64,000 nucleotides of DNA from Chryseobacterium gotjawalense. Its GTDB lineage: Bacteria; Bacteroidota; Bacteroidia; Flavobacteriales; Weeksellaceae. The DNA is taken from the NCBI RefSeq assembly GCF_030012525.1, contig NZ_CP124855.1:2108001-2172000 (forward strand), written 5' to 3'. The position numbers and the translations under genes are program-made. This document shows positions 36,394 to 44,936 of this stretch, one piece after another; positions within the stretch are counted from its first letter, which is position 1; every line of letters begins with the position of its first letter. The notes beneath the pieces are model-generated. The model did no database searches and was not told where the DNA came from. It saw only the letters and a list, made by a program, of their open reading frames with translations.

Positions 36394-36506
36394 TGGCAAG
36401 AAAGAACAGTAAAACAGAAAGTCACAGAATGACAATCTAAAGAGTAAAAAATAAGAAAACAGAGGATGCAAATCCTTGAAACGATAAAAAATCAAATCGA
36501 CATATA

Positions 36507-37880
36507 ATGGAAAATCACGAGTATTCAGTAGGCCTCGACATCGGTACCACCAAGATTGTGGCCATTGTCGGACGACGAAACGCCCACGGAAAAATTGAAG
36601 TTCTTGGCGTAGGAACGGCAAAAAGTTTAGGCGTTCACAAAGGTATTGTCAACAATATCTCCCAAACTATTCAGTCCATCAAAGCAGCGGTAGCGCAGGC
36701 CCAATCAAGTTCTGGCGTACCGATTCAAAAAGTAACTGTCGGGATTGCAGGCAAACATATTCGTTCGCTGCAGCATTCAGATTATATTATGCGGGAAAAC
36801 CCGGATCAATATATTACGGATGACGATATCGATAAATTAAAAGACCAAGTGAAACAGTTGGTGATGCTGCCTGGTGAAGAAATCATTCATGTACTTCCTC
36901 AGGAATACAAAGTGGATTCTCAGGGAGAAATCCAGGAACCGGTCGGAATGCACGGAACCCGTCTCGAGGCAAACTTTCATGTCGTAGTTGGTCAGATGGG
37001 AAGCATCAGAAATATCGCCAGATGCGTTCGCGAGGCAGGTTTAGAAATGGAAGCACTGACTCTTGAACCTTTAGCCTCTTCTGAAGCTGTTTTAACCAAA
37101 GAAGAAAAAGAAGCCGGAGTGGCAATCGTAGACATCGGTGGAGGAACGACAGATATCGCTATTTTTAAAGATAATATTATTCGCCACACTTGCGTCATTC
37201 CTTATGGTGGCGGAATTATTACCGATGATATTAAAGAAGGCTGTTCAATTATTGAAAAGCATGCAGAAAAACTGAAAGTGAATTTTGGTTCCGCAGTTCC
37301 GGATTTAGAGAAAGATACTACTTTTGTTACCATCCCAGGATTACACGGCAGACCCGATAAAGAAATTTCCTTAAAAACTTTAGCACAAATCGTGAGCGCC
37401 AGAGTAGAAGAAATTTTAGAAATGGTGAATACAGAATTAAAAGCATACGGCGCTTTTGAACAAAAGAAAAAATTAATCGCGGGCATCGTTTTAACCGGAG
37501 GCGGTTCTAATCTCCGTCATCTGCGACAGTTGGCCAATTATACTACCGGTTTCGACAGCAGAATTGGTTTTGCCAATGAATATGTGACCAACGATAAAAG
37601 CCAGCATTTAAAAGGACCGGAATATGCAACTGCCATTGGTCTGTTAATGGAAAGTCTGAAAATCCGCGACAAGAAAACTGCTCCCGAAAATGTTGAAGAG
37701 AAAGTTGAAGTTGCAGCCACACCAAGCGCCAAGTTAACCGCAGATGAAATCTTAAATCAGGACGAATTTATTATTAAAGAGGCTTTTGTGGAACAGGCAG
37801 CAGAAAAACGACGGAACAAACTGACTATCGGACAAAAAATAATGGAAAGCGTAAAAAAATTCTTTGAAGAAGTTGAATAA
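36507..37880 (+). CDS. ftsA: Cell division protein FtsA
   Basis: 457 residues, actin-like. VGLDIGTTKIVAIVGRRNA (phosphate 1), the 1C domain, IVDIGGGTTDIAIFKD (phosphate 2) and GIVLTGGGSNLRHLRQLA (adenosine). After a linker of about 70 residues it ends with the amphipathic membrane-targeting helix LTIGQKIMESVKKFFEEVE. It tethers FtsZ to the membrane. A 113-base AT-rich gap separates it from ftsQ with no visible terminator or promoter. Confidence 0.96.
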   Translation: MENHEYSVGLDIGTTKIVAIVGRRNAHGKIEVLGVGTAKSLGVHKGIVNNISQTIQSIKAAVAQAQSSSGVPIQKVTVGIAGKHIRSLQHSDYIMRENPDQYITDDDIDKLKDQVKQLVMLPGEEIIHVLPQEYKVDSQGEIQEPVGMHGTRLEANFHVVVGQMGSIRNIARCVREAGLEMEALTLEPLASSEAVLTKEEKEAGVAIVDIGGGTTDIAIFKDNIIRHTCVIPYGGGIITDDIKEGCSIIEKHAEKLKVNFGSAVPDLEKDTTFVTIPGLHGRPDKEISLKTLAQIVSARVEEILEMVNTELKAYGAFEQKKKLIAGIVLTGGGSNLRHLRQLANYTTGFDSRIGFANEYVTNDKSQHLKGPEYATAIGLLMESLKIRDKKTAPENVEEKVEVAATPSAKLTADEILNQDEFIIKEAFVEQAAEKRRNKLTIGQKIMESVKKFFEEVE

Positions 37881-37897
37881 CTAAAAAAACCAAGACT

Positions 37898-39736
37898 ATG
37901 GAAAATATAAACACCCCTGGATTTTCATTTGATCTACCAAAAGGAAATTCATCAATAATTAAAGTAATCGGCGTAGGCGGCGGCGGAAACAATGCACTGA
38001 AACACATGTACGAACGTGGAATCTATGGTGTCGATTTCGTAATCTGTAACACCGATTCACAAACCTTAGATAACAATCCTGTTGCGAACAAAGTGCAGTT
38101 GGGATTAACCATCACCGAAGGACTGGGCGCAGGAGCTGATCCCGAAGTTGGTGAAAAAGCAGCGATCGAAAGTATCGAAGATATTAAAGCGGCTATGGGA
38201 CAGAATACCAAAATGGTTTTCATTACTGCCGGAATGGGCGGTGGTACCGGAACCGGTGCTGCTCCTGTTATTGCAAAAGTGGCCAAAGATATGGGAATCC
38301 TTACCGTGGGAATCGTCACCGTACCTTTTAGTTTTGAAGGAAAAAGAAGACTGGATCAGGCAGAATTAGGTTTGGACAAACTAAGAAATAATGTGGATTC
38401 ACTGATTGTCATTAATAATGATAAATTACGTCAGCAGTTTGGTAACCTGGGTTTTAAATCAGGATTCTCCAAAGCGGATGAAGTGTTAACCAACGCTGCA
38501 AAGGGAATGGCAGAAGTTATTACCGGATATTTCGATGTGAATATCGACTTCCGTGATGCGAAATCTGTCCTGGCAAATTCCGGAACGGCCCTAATGTCAA
38601 ACGGTGTTGCTTCCGGTGAAAACAAAGCGGAAGAAGCCGTGAAAAAAGCATTAGACTCCCCATTATTAAACGACAATAAAATTACCGGAGCGAAAAATGT
38701 ACTGTTGCTCATCAGAAGTGGTTCTGAAGAAGTAACCATGGACGAAATCGGTGTAATTATGGACCATATCCAACAAGAAGCCGGACATACTGCAGATATT
38801 ATTTTCGGAGTTGGAACTGATGAAGAATTAGGAGATGCGGTCAGCGTATTGGTTATTGCGACTGGATTTTCCAAAGACCATCAAAAAAAATCAGGCGTCA
38901 CAGAAAAGGTGAAGTTTACTTTGGCAGATTCTATGGAACCGGCAAAGAAAAGAGAAACCGCTTTTAAAGCTACTCCGGAAAATCAGCAGGCACCAACAGG
39001 TTATCCGTCTTCTAAAAATCTGTTTATTTTAGATGATGAAGATGATTTCCCTTCCAATGAATTTCAGGTAAAAACAGTTGAGCAAAGCAGAGTGACCGAA
39101 AAAGAAACTCCGACCGAAATCAATCGTTTTGTGGATGACAATCATCCTTCACAAAGCTTTCATCAAGAAGAAGAAACGCCGGAATTTGATCTTTTCTCTT
39201 ACGATGATGATCTCACCGAAGAGCCGCTTTCACAATCTTTCAGTTTTGAAACTGAACATAAAAAACCGCAAAAACCAGTTGAAAGACGAAACCCATTTGA
39301 CGAAGAAAAGCCAATGGAATTCAGTTTTTTCGTAAACGAACCGATTGAGGAGCCAAAAGTTGAAACACCGCAACCCAAAGCAATCATCAAGGAAGAACCG
39401 GTTCAAAGATCAGAACCTAAGGTGGAAGAAAAGATTGTAGAGCAAAAAACAGTAGAGAAACCGATTTTAGAAGTTCAGGAAGATTTTACTTTCATTAATA
39501 AAACTACAAACAGTGATAAAGTTTTAGAAAGAAGGAATAAGTTGAAGGAATTCAATTCAAGATATCAGAACTTCGAACCGGAAAATGATTTTGAGAGCAT
39601 CCCTGCTTTCCGCAGAAAAAACATTTCAATCGGACAGGAAAATGCTTCGGCACAAAAAATCAGTAATTTCCTGACCGAAAGTGACGGAAAAATGCAGGTT
39701 AGAGAAAACCGTTTTTTAAATAAAGACGTAGATTAA
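37898..39736 (+). CDS. ftsZ: Cell division protein FtsZ with long linker and C-terminal extension
   Basis: 612 residues, far longer than the ~380 of E. coli FtsZ. The tubulin-like GTPase spans ~15-335: GVGGGGNNALKHM, the signature GMGGGTGTGAAPVIAK, and the T7 loop in NVNIDFRDAKSVL. A disordered Glu/Lys/Pro-rich linker of ~230 residues follows. The conserved C-terminal peptide that binds FtsA is IPAFRR at ~568-573, but 39 more residues follow it (ending RENRFLNKDVD), so the peptide is internal. It polymerises into the Z-ring. Confidence 0.97.
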   Translation: MENINTPGFSFDLPKGNSSIIKVIGVGGGGNNALKHMYERGIYGVDFVICNTDSQTLDNNPVANKVQLGLTITEGLGAGADPEVGEKAAIESIEDIKAAMGQNTKMVFITAGMGGGTGTGAAPVIAKVAKDMGILTVGIVTVPFSFEGKRRLDQAELGLDKLRNNVDSLIVINNDKLRQQFGNLGFKSGFSKADEVLTNAAKGMAEVITGYFDVNIDFRDAKSVLANSGTALMSNGVASGENKAEEAVKKALDSPLLNDNKITGAKNVLLLIRSGSEEVTMDEIGVIMDHIQQEAGHTADIIFGVGTDEELGDAVSVLVIATGFSKDHQKKSGVTEKVKFTLADSMEPAKKRETAFKATPENQQAPTGYPSSKNLFILDDEDDFPSNEFQVKTVEQSRVTEKETPTEINRFVDDNHPSQSFHQEEETPEFDLFSYDDDLTEEPLSQSFSFETEHKKPQKPVERRNPFDEEKPMEFSFFVNEPIEEPKVETPQPKAIIKEEPVQRSEPKVEEKIVEQKTVEKPILEVQEDFTFINKTTNSDKVLERRNKLKEFNSRYQNFEPENDFESIPAFRRKNISIGQENASAQKISNFLTESDGKMQVRENRFLNKDVD

Positions 39737-39741
39737 TAATT

Positions 39742-39833
39742 TAATGTAACAATGTATTGGTTCACCAATATGACAAATTGGGAAAAAGGCGTCACAAAAT
39801 AGTAAATTGATACATTGTTTCATTGTTACATTA
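39742..39833. repeat. Inverted repeat between ftsZ and the yqeY-like gene
   Basis: TAATGTAACAATG (39742-39754) and CATTGTTACATTA (39821-39833) are a perfect 13-bp inverted repeat; AATGTAT (39751) and ATACATT (39810) extend it. In between, TATTGG/CCAATA (39755-39770) forms a small hairpin. This could be an RNA structure between the two genes or an interspersed repeat; units like ATGTAACAATG are reminiscent of flavobacterial intergenic repeats. Confidence 0.65.
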
Positions 39834-39842
39834 TAAAAAAAT

Positions 39843-40289
39843 ATGAGTTTAGAAATCATCATCAGCGACGCGATTAAAGACGCGATGCGCGCAAAAGATA
39901 AAGTTGCTCTGGACGCTTTGCGTGCAGTAAAATCCCAAATCCTGTTGTTGAAAACAGAAGCAAAAGGAGCGGAAGTTTCTGCCGAGCAGGAAATTGCAAT
40001 TTTACAAAGAATGATAAAGCAGCGCAAAGATTCTTATGACCAGTTTATGGCACAAAACAGAGGCGATCTTGCCGAAGTTGAAGAAGCACAGAGCAAAGTC
40101 ATTGAGGAGTATTTGCCGCAGCAAATGACCAGCGAAGAACTGGAGGCAGCGATAAAAGAAATCATCGCAGAAACCGGCGCAGCCAGCGCCAAAGATTTAG
40201 GAAAAGTAATGGGAATGGCAAGTAAATCTCTTGCCGGAAAGAGCGATGGAAAAAGTATTTCCGAGATGGCGAAAAAATTACTTTCTTAA
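39843..40289 (+). CDS. GatB/YqeY-domain protein
   Basis: 148 residues, mainly helical: LEIIISDAIKDAMRAKDKVA, then LRAVKSQILLLKTEAKG, QRMIKQRKDSYDQFMAQNR, and KDLGKVMGMASKSLAGKSDG. This matches the YqeY family, related to the tail domain of the GatB amidotransferase subunit and thought to touch tRNA; its role is not settled. Position after ftsZ is common in flavobacteria. A terminator follows. Confidence 0.92.
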   Translation: MSLEIIISDAIKDAMRAKDKVALDALRAVKSQILLLKTEAKGAEVSAEQEIAILQRMIKQRKDSYDQFMAQNRGDLAEVEEAQSKVIEEYLPQQMTSEELEAAIKEIIAETGAASAKDLGKVMGMASKSLAGKSDGKSISEMAKKLLS

Positions 40290-40331
40290 GGTACAGTTAG
40301 GATATTCAACCTTTGCATATCGATTTGATTG

Positions 40332-40362
40332 AAACCCGGAGCATTTATGTTTCGGGTTTTTT
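40332..40362 (+). terminator. Terminator after the dcw cluster and yqeY-like gene
   Basis: AAACCCG (40332-40338) pairs with CGGGTTT (40353-40359), loop of 14, then TTT. Confidence 0.75.
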
Positions 40363-40413
40363 GCGGACAAAAAGTCGTACTTTAGAAGATGGAATGGTTT
40401 TGATGAAAATACA

Positions 40414-40447
40414 ATTGAAGCAGTCTGATTAATAATACTTAAATTTG
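40414..40447 (+). promoter_or_regulatory. Promoter of the bacilliredoxin gene
   Basis: ATTG (40414-40417), 22 bases, TAAATTTG (40440-40447). The start codon is 49 bases on. Confidence 0.55.
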
Positions 40448-40495
40448 CAAATCAGAACAGTTCTAAATAAAAGTACAATTTAAAAAAAATACAAT

Positions 40496-40906
40496 ATGTA
40501 TCCAGAAGATTTAGTAATGCCAATGAAGCATGAGCTAACCGATAAAGGGTTCCAAGACTTAACCTCTGCCGAAGCAGTAAACCAAGCGATTAAAAAAGAA
40601 GGTACAACGTTATTAATGGTCAACTCCGTTTGTGGTTGTGCTGCAGGTGCAGCAAGACCAGGCGCGGTTTTTTCTCTTACAGGAGATAAAAAACCTGACC
40701 ATCTTGTTACCGTGTTCGCTGGTTACGATAAAGAAGCAGTTGAGGAAGCACGTAAGTTTTTGGCACCATTCCCGCCAAGCTCCCCATGTATTGCTCTTTT
40801 CAAAGACGGTGAATTGGTTCACATGTTAGAAAGACACCACATCGAAGGAAATCCTGCCGGAGCGATCGCTGCGAATTTACAGGGAGCTTACCAAGAATAT
40901 TGCTAA
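40496..40906 (+). CDS. Bacilliredoxin, BrxA/BrxB (YphP/YqiW) family
   Basis: 136 residues, the normal family length. Start MYPEDLVMPMKHELTDKGF; the active-site motif CGC sits in NSVCGCAAGAARPGA with the family's conserved surroundings. In Bacillus these thioredoxin-fold proteins remove bacillithiol from oxidised proteins; whether bacillithiol is made here cannot be seen from this window. Monocistronic with its own promoter and terminator. Confidence 0.95.
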   Translation: MYPEDLVMPMKHELTDKGFQDLTSAEAVNQAIKKEGTTLLMVNSVCGCAAGAARPGAVFSLTGDKKPDHLVTVFAGYDKEAVEEARKFLAPFPPSSPCIALFKDGELVHMLERHHIEGNPAGAIAANLQGAYQEYC

Positions 40907-40921
40907 ACTAAAGTTTTAGTT

Positions 40922-40958
40922 AATAAATTCCGCTTAATTATAAGCGGAATTTATTTTG
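40922..40958. terminator. Terminator after the bacilliredoxin gene
   Basis: AATAAATTCCGCTTA (40922-40936) and TAAGCGGAATTTATT (40941-40955) form a perfect 15-bp stem with a 4-base loop, then TTG. Confidence 0.8.
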
Positions 40959-40994
40959 TCATCCTCTGCATAATATCATTTCGCAGAAAAATAT

Positions 40995-41002
40995 TATATT
41001 TG
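40995..41002 (+). promoter_or_regulatory. -7 element of the GH3 gene
   Basis: TATATTTG, perfect TAnnTTTG, ends 5 bases before the ATG at 41008; a message starting at or close to the start codon is implied. No -33 TTTG at a normal distance. Confidence 0.6.
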
Positions 41003-41007
41003 TCCTT

Positions 41008-42522
41008 ATGGCGACGAAAGCACTTTTCAATACGGTGGTTAATTGGTTTATACGACAGCGGATTGACCAGATTCAGAAATTCATGGATAATCCCATTGAA
41101 ACTCAAAATGGAGTGCTCTTCTCCCAACTGTATTATGCCGAAAATACCGATTACGGGAAAATCCACGGCTTCAGTTCTATTTCAACGTATCGGGACTTTA
41201 CGACTAATGTTCCAATCGTTACTTACGAAGATTTCGAACCGTACATTGAGCAGGCAAGACAAGGCAAAAGAGATGTTTTCTGGCCGGGTTTGGTAAAAAA
41301 CTTTGCCAAATCTTCGGGAACAACCAATGCCAAAAGCAAATTCATTCCTATTACCGATGAGAGTTTAGAATTATGCCACATGAAAGCAGGCAAAGACCTC
41401 ATCTCTATTTACGCCAACAATCACCCGGATAATCAACTCTTTACCAATAAAAATCTCCGTTTAGGCGGAAGCGCGGATTTCTACGAAAACTTCAATACCA
41501 AATTCGGAGATCTTTCTGCCATTTTAATAGACAATCTTCCGTTTTGGGTAGAGATTACGACCACGCCGAGCAAAAAAGTGTCGCTGATGTCGGAATGGGA
41601 AACCAAATTAAACGCCATCGTTTCTGAAGTGACCAATGAAGATGTAGGAAGTCTGACCGGCGTACCAAGTTGGATGATGGTTTTGTTGCAAAGGATTTTA
41701 AAAGAAACCGGTAAAGAAAACATTTCCGCATTATGGCCGAATCTGGAAGTCTTTTTCCACGGCGGAATCAGTTTCAAACCTTACCGCGAACAGTACAAAA
41801 AGATCATTGGAAAAGACATTAATTACTACGAAATTTATAATGCTTCAGAAGGATTCTTTGCCATTCAGGATCAGTACGGAAGCGAAGAAATGCTGCTCAT
41901 GTTGGATTACGGGATTTTCTATGAATTTATTCCAATGGATCAGTTCGACCCGGAAAATTTGCAGGCAATTCCTTTAGAGGAAGTAGAAATCGGCAAAAAT
42001 TACGCGATAGTTATTACCACGAACAGCGGACTTTGGCGATATTTAATTGGCGATACCGTTCGGTTCACGTCATTGCAGCCTTTCAGGATTAAAGTTTCCG
42101 GAAGAACTAAACATTACATCAATGCTTTTGGGGAAGAACTGATGATCGACAATGTAGAAACGGCACTTTCAAAAGCATGTGAAGCAACAGACTCCTCAAT
42201 TCTGGATTTTACCGGCGCCCCGGTTTTTATGCAGCAGGGCGAAAGTGGCGCACACGAATGGATTTTCGAATTCACCCAACAGCCTGCTGATTTAGAAAGA
42301 TTCAGCGAAGTTTTCGATAATCATTTAAAATCCGTAAACTCAGATTACGAAGCGAAAAGGTATAACAATATAACGTTGAAAAAACCGATTATTCACGTTG
42401 CCAAACCTCATCTTTTCTACAACTGGATGTCTGAAAGAGGAAAACTCGGCGGCCAGAACAAAGTCCCGCGGTTGAGTAATGACCGCGAATATATCGAGCC
42501 GTTATTAAAGATGAATGAATAA
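41008..42522 (+). CDS. GH3-family (auxin-responsive promoter type) acyl-adenylase
   Basis: 504 residues. GH3 enzymes adenylate a carboxylic acid and join it to an amino acid; the plant forms act on auxin and jasmonate. Here FAKSSGTTNAKSKFIPIT is the phosphate-binding loop (SSGTT), FFHGGISFKPYREQYKK and YYEIYNASEGFFAIQDQYG (substrate and adenylate region) follow, and SGLWRYLIGDTVRF contains the hinge motif. The bacterial substrate is not known. Common in Bacteroidota genomes. Monocistronic, with its own -7 box and a downstream bidirectional terminator. Confidence 0.93.
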   Translation: MATKALFNTVVNWFIRQRIDQIQKFMDNPIETQNGVLFSQLYYAENTDYGKIHGFSSISTYRDFTTNVPIVTYEDFEPYIEQARQGKRDVFWPGLVKNFAKSSGTTNAKSKFIPITDESLELCHMKAGKDLISIYANNHPDNQLFTNKNLRLGGSADFYENFNTKFGDLSAILIDNLPFWVEITTTPSKKVSLMSEWETKLNAIVSEVTNEDVGSLTGVPSWMMVLLQRILKETGKENISALWPNLEVFFHGGISFKPYREQYKKIIGKDINYYEIYNASEGFFAIQDQYGSEEMLLMLDYGIFYEFIPMDQFDPENLQAIPLEEVEIGKNYAIVITTNSGLWRYLIGDTVRFTSLQPFRIKVSGRTKHYINAFGEELMIDNVETALSKACEATDSSILDFTGAPVFMQQGESGAHEWIFEFTQQPADLERFSEVFDNHLKSVNSDYEAKRYNNITLKKPIIHVAKPHLFYNWMSERGKLGGQNKVPRLSNDREYIEPLLKMNE

Positions 42523-42523
42523 A

Positions 42524-42551
42524 AAAATCTGCTGAATCAACAGCAGATTTT
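42524..42551. terminator. Bidirectional terminator between GH3 and lipoprotein genes
   Basis: AAAATCTGCTG (42524-42534) and CAGCAGATTTT (42541-42551) form an 11-bp stem with a 6-base loop, with A's on the left and T's on the right, so it can serve both converging genes. Confidence 0.9.
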
Positions 42552-42552
42552 C

Positions 42553-42897
42553 TTATTTTTTTTTCAGATCTTCTTTTACCTTTCCGGCGCCTTTTTCTAC
42601 TTTTTCAGCACCTCTGGCCGCGGCATCTTTTACGTCTTCGCCTGCTTTCTTCAGTTGATGAAGGCCTTTGTCTGCCGCAGCATCAATTTTATGTCCGGCT
42701 TCATCCAGTTTTTCCTTTGCCTGATCAACGGTCGCATTAATTTTTGCAGAATCAACGGTGGTAGAATGCTCACTTTCTGTCGTGGTAGTGGTTACCGTAC
42801 CGTCAGGATTTTCTGTGGTTTCAACTTTTGTTTCTGACTTTTTACAGCTCATCAGTCCTAAAGAAATAACTGCCGCAATTAAAAAATAATTTTTCAT
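42553..42897 (-). CDS. LEA-like lipoprotein
   Basis: 114 residues. Lipoprotein signal MKNYFLIAAVISLGLMSC, then a Thr/Ser/Glu linker (ENPDGTVTTTTTESEHS) and a C-terminal amphipathic repeat rich in Ala, Lys, Asp and Glu (DQAKEKLDEAGHKIDAAADK, GAEKVEKGAGKVKEDLKKK). This 11-residue-like pattern is similar to late embryogenesis abundant and apolipoprotein-like proteins, suggesting a stress or envelope role. No functional domain recognised. Confidence 0.8.
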   Translation of the reverse strand: MKNYFLIAAVISLGLMSCKKSETKVETTENPDGTVTTTTTESEHSTTVDSAKINATVDQAKEKLDEAGHKIDAAADKGLHQLKKAGEDVKDAAARGAEKVEKGAGKVKEDLKKK

Positions 42898-42936
42898 AGT
42901 GTATGTACTTAATTGAATTTCAAATGTAAAACAAAA

Positions 42937-43296
42937 TTACGGATTAACAGTCTCCTGCGTAACCTGTGGTTTTTCTTTAGATTTACCAAGGTCTGTTTTC
43001 TTTAGCGCTTCTGCCATTTTTTTCTCAGCATTCAATTTTTCTTCTTTTGCTTTTTTCAGCAGTTGCTCCTCTTCGTTCTTCATTTTAATCTGTTTTAAAG
43101 AATCCTGATATTTTACCGAAGATATTTTAATCTTTCTTGCAATATCAACAGATGTCGCCCCTTGCGAGAACGAATCGATGGCGATGGTGTCATAAGGCGG
43201 AACAGAGTTGCTTTCCTGCGGGATCACCTTTTGTCTGGCAGTTTCCTTTCCACAGGATATAAAGAATAAAAGAATTATAATAGATGAACTTCTCAT
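42937..43296 (-). CDS. Small lipoprotein with charged coiled-coil
   Basis: 119 residues from ATG 43296 (MRSSSIIILLFFISC), lipobox FISC; the longer frame from 43323 overlaps the upstream gene and breaks the signal. The mature chain has a highly charged helix (MKNEEEQLLKKAKEEKLNAE). It lies 4 bases after the exo/endonuclease gene on the same strand, so it is probably the last gene of the mutL-rhomboid-EEP operon. Function unknown. Confidence 0.75.
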   Translation of the reverse strand: MRSSSIIILLFFISCGKETARQKVIPQESNSVPPYDTIAIDSFSQGATSVDIARKIKISSVKYQDSLKQIKMKNEEEQLLKKAKEEKLNAEKKMAEALKKTDLGKSKEKPQVTQETVNP

Positions 43297-43300
43297 TTTT

Positions 43301-44281
43301 TTAATCAATTTTAAATTCAGCAATAACCGGAAAATGATCCGAAAGTTTAACCGACCGATCGACGTGATAACTGATGGGTTTTATTTCTTTCGAGGTAAAG
43401 ATATAATCAATTCTGATCGGGAATTTATAATCATGAAAACTGGTTGAACTTCCTCTTCCCACTTCTGCAAAAGCATCTTTCAAACCTCTACCCAACTCAT
43501 AATATTCGTACGAATTAGGAACCGAATTAAAATCGCCTGCAAGAATGACCGGATAAGGAGAATCATCGATGGCTTTACGGATATCTACAATTTCCTTCTG
43601 ATGTATTTTAAAGGTCGGCACCAATTTTTTGATAATGTCTTTTATTTTAGTTTTATTTTTCTGCAGATCTTCTACCGGTTTTACCATCTGTTTGTCAAAG
43701 GAAAAAGGATTCAGATACACATTGATCACCCGGATTATTTTACCGTTAAACTTAATATCTGCGAAAAAAGCGTTGCCGTTTCCGGTGGTGGCTATCTTTC
43801 CCTGTTTCACGATTTCGGTCTTTGAATTAAGAGCAACAATCTCGTATTTATCGCTTTGGTAGGGATAATTAGGGACGTTAAATTCACTTCCATATTCCTG
43901 ACCAAAGATAATATCAGCATTGGTTTTTTCTAAATACTCACCGATCTTTTTATGCCCTCCTATCGCTCCGCCCTTAATATTCAAGGTAACAATTTTAAGA
44001 TTTGGTTTTTCTGCAACTTTTTCGGTCCAGTTAACCCATCTTCGAATAGGCATGATAATCATTAATGTGATTGCGATGAAAAACAGCGCCCGTTTCTTCC
44101 ACAGAAAAATCCAGAAAACACAAAGGATGATATTCAAAATCATCAATACTGGAAATGCTAAAGAAAGCAGATTTAAGTACGGAAATACTTTGGGTGAAAC
44201 GTAACCGTTCAATACCGTCCCGCCCAGCAAAACAATGATGAAGAGATGAATGAGAATTAAACCAAACCTTAAAATTTTCAC
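43301..44281 (-). CDS. Membrane-anchored endonuclease/exonuclease/phosphatase family protein
   Basis: 326 residues from a GTG at 44281 (reading VKILRFGLILIHLFIIVLL); an upstream frame to 44377 would overlap the rhomboid gene by 86 bases. Three N-terminal membrane helices within ~100 residues (LFIIVLLGGTVL; LNLLSLAFPVLMILNIILCVF; KRALFFIAITLMIIM), then a DNase I-like domain in the periplasm: IIFGQEYGSEF (metal Glu), LAGDFNSVPNSYEY (GDFN) and SDHFPVIAEF (catalytic His). Substrate unknown; members act on phosphodiesters of nucleic acid or lipids. Confidence 0.88.
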   Translation of the reverse strand: MKILRFGLILIHLFIIVLLGGTVLNGYVSPKVFPYLNLLSLAFPVLMILNIILCVFWIFLWKKRALFFIAITLMIIMPIRRWVNWTEKVAEKPNLKIVTLNIKGGAIGGHKKIGEYLEKTNADIIFGQEYGSEFNVPNYPYQSDKYEIVALNSKTEIVKQGKIATTGNGNAFFADIKFNGKIIRVINVYLNPFSFDKQMVKPVEDLQKNKTKIKDIIKKLVPTFKIHQKEIVDIRKAIDDSPYPVILAGDFNSVPNSYEYYELGRGLKDAFAEVGRGSSTSFHDYKFPIRIDYIFTSKEIKPISYHVDRSVKLSDHFPVIAEFKID

Positions 44282-44291
44282 CAGTTCAATT

Positions 44292-44933
44292 TTAATTAAT
44301 TCTGTACTGATTGTCTTTCCATCTCTTTGCCAGGAGATATCCGACGACGGCACCACCAATATGCGCAAAATGGGCAACTCCCGCCATCGATCCGCTGAAT
44401 CCTAAATAGAGTGAAATTACAATGATTGCGGGTAATAAATATTTGGCTTTAATACCGAACGGAATAAACATAAAGTAAAGCTTGGAATCCGGAAACATGG
44501 TCGAAAACGCAGCAACAACACCAAAAATCGCACCCGAGGCGCCCATCATTGGAATAGCATAGATATCTGCTGGATTTGCGCCCTGGCTGAGCTCAAAATA
44601 ATTCCAGCCACAGTTTAAAGCATACGCTCCGATACCGCTGGCAAAATAAAGAATAATGTATTTTCTGTCCCCTACAACCTGCTCCAAAACCGGTCCGAAA
44701 CTCATTAATGTCAACATATTAAAAAGAATATGAGTAATCCCCATCCCGCTTTGCAACGGTGCATGCATAAACATGTGCGTAATGATCTGCCAAACCTTGA
44801 AATAAGGAGAAGCGATATAATACACCGAAAACATTTCATACAGTTTTGGAAACATAATGAAATTCGACGCCAAATAAAATATGACATTCAGAATGATGAT
44901 GTTTTTGGTGATCGGTGTGAGTCTTGGAAACAT
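44292..44933 (-). CDS. Rhomboid-family intramembrane serine protease
   Basis: 213 residues, six membrane helices. MGASGAIFGVVAAF carries the catalytic Ser (GASG), the final helix carries the His (VAHFAHIGGAVVGYLLAKRW), and HILFNMLTLMSFGPVLE is the conserved HxxxN helix. It cleaves single-pass membrane proteins in the plane of the inner membrane. It lies 3 bases after mutL, so it is in its operon, and the endonuclease-like gene begins 10 bases downstream. Confidence 0.95.
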   Translation of the reverse strand: MFPRLTPITKNIIILNVIFYLASNFIMFPKLYEMFSVYYIASPYFKVWQIITHMFMHAPLQSGMGITHILFNMLTLMSFGPVLEQVVGDRKYIILYFASGIGAYALNCGWNYFELSQGANPADIYAIPMMGASGAIFGVVAAFSTMFPDSKLYFMFIPFGIKAKYLLPAIIVISLYLGFSGSMAGVAHFAHIGGAVVGYLLAKRWKDNQYRIN

Positions 44934-44936
44934 AAT

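Noticed and set aside
36394..36506. Possible promoter between ftsQ and ftsA
   Set aside because: No TAnnTTTG element or hairpin was found; the genes are most likely one transcript.
36142..36621. Minus-strand open frame across the ftsQ end and ftsA start
   Set aside because: It overlaps two confirmed genes and has no protein-like features.
38431..38874. Minus-strand open frame inside ftsZ
   Set aside because: Antisense of a conserved tubulin-like domain; no supporting signal.
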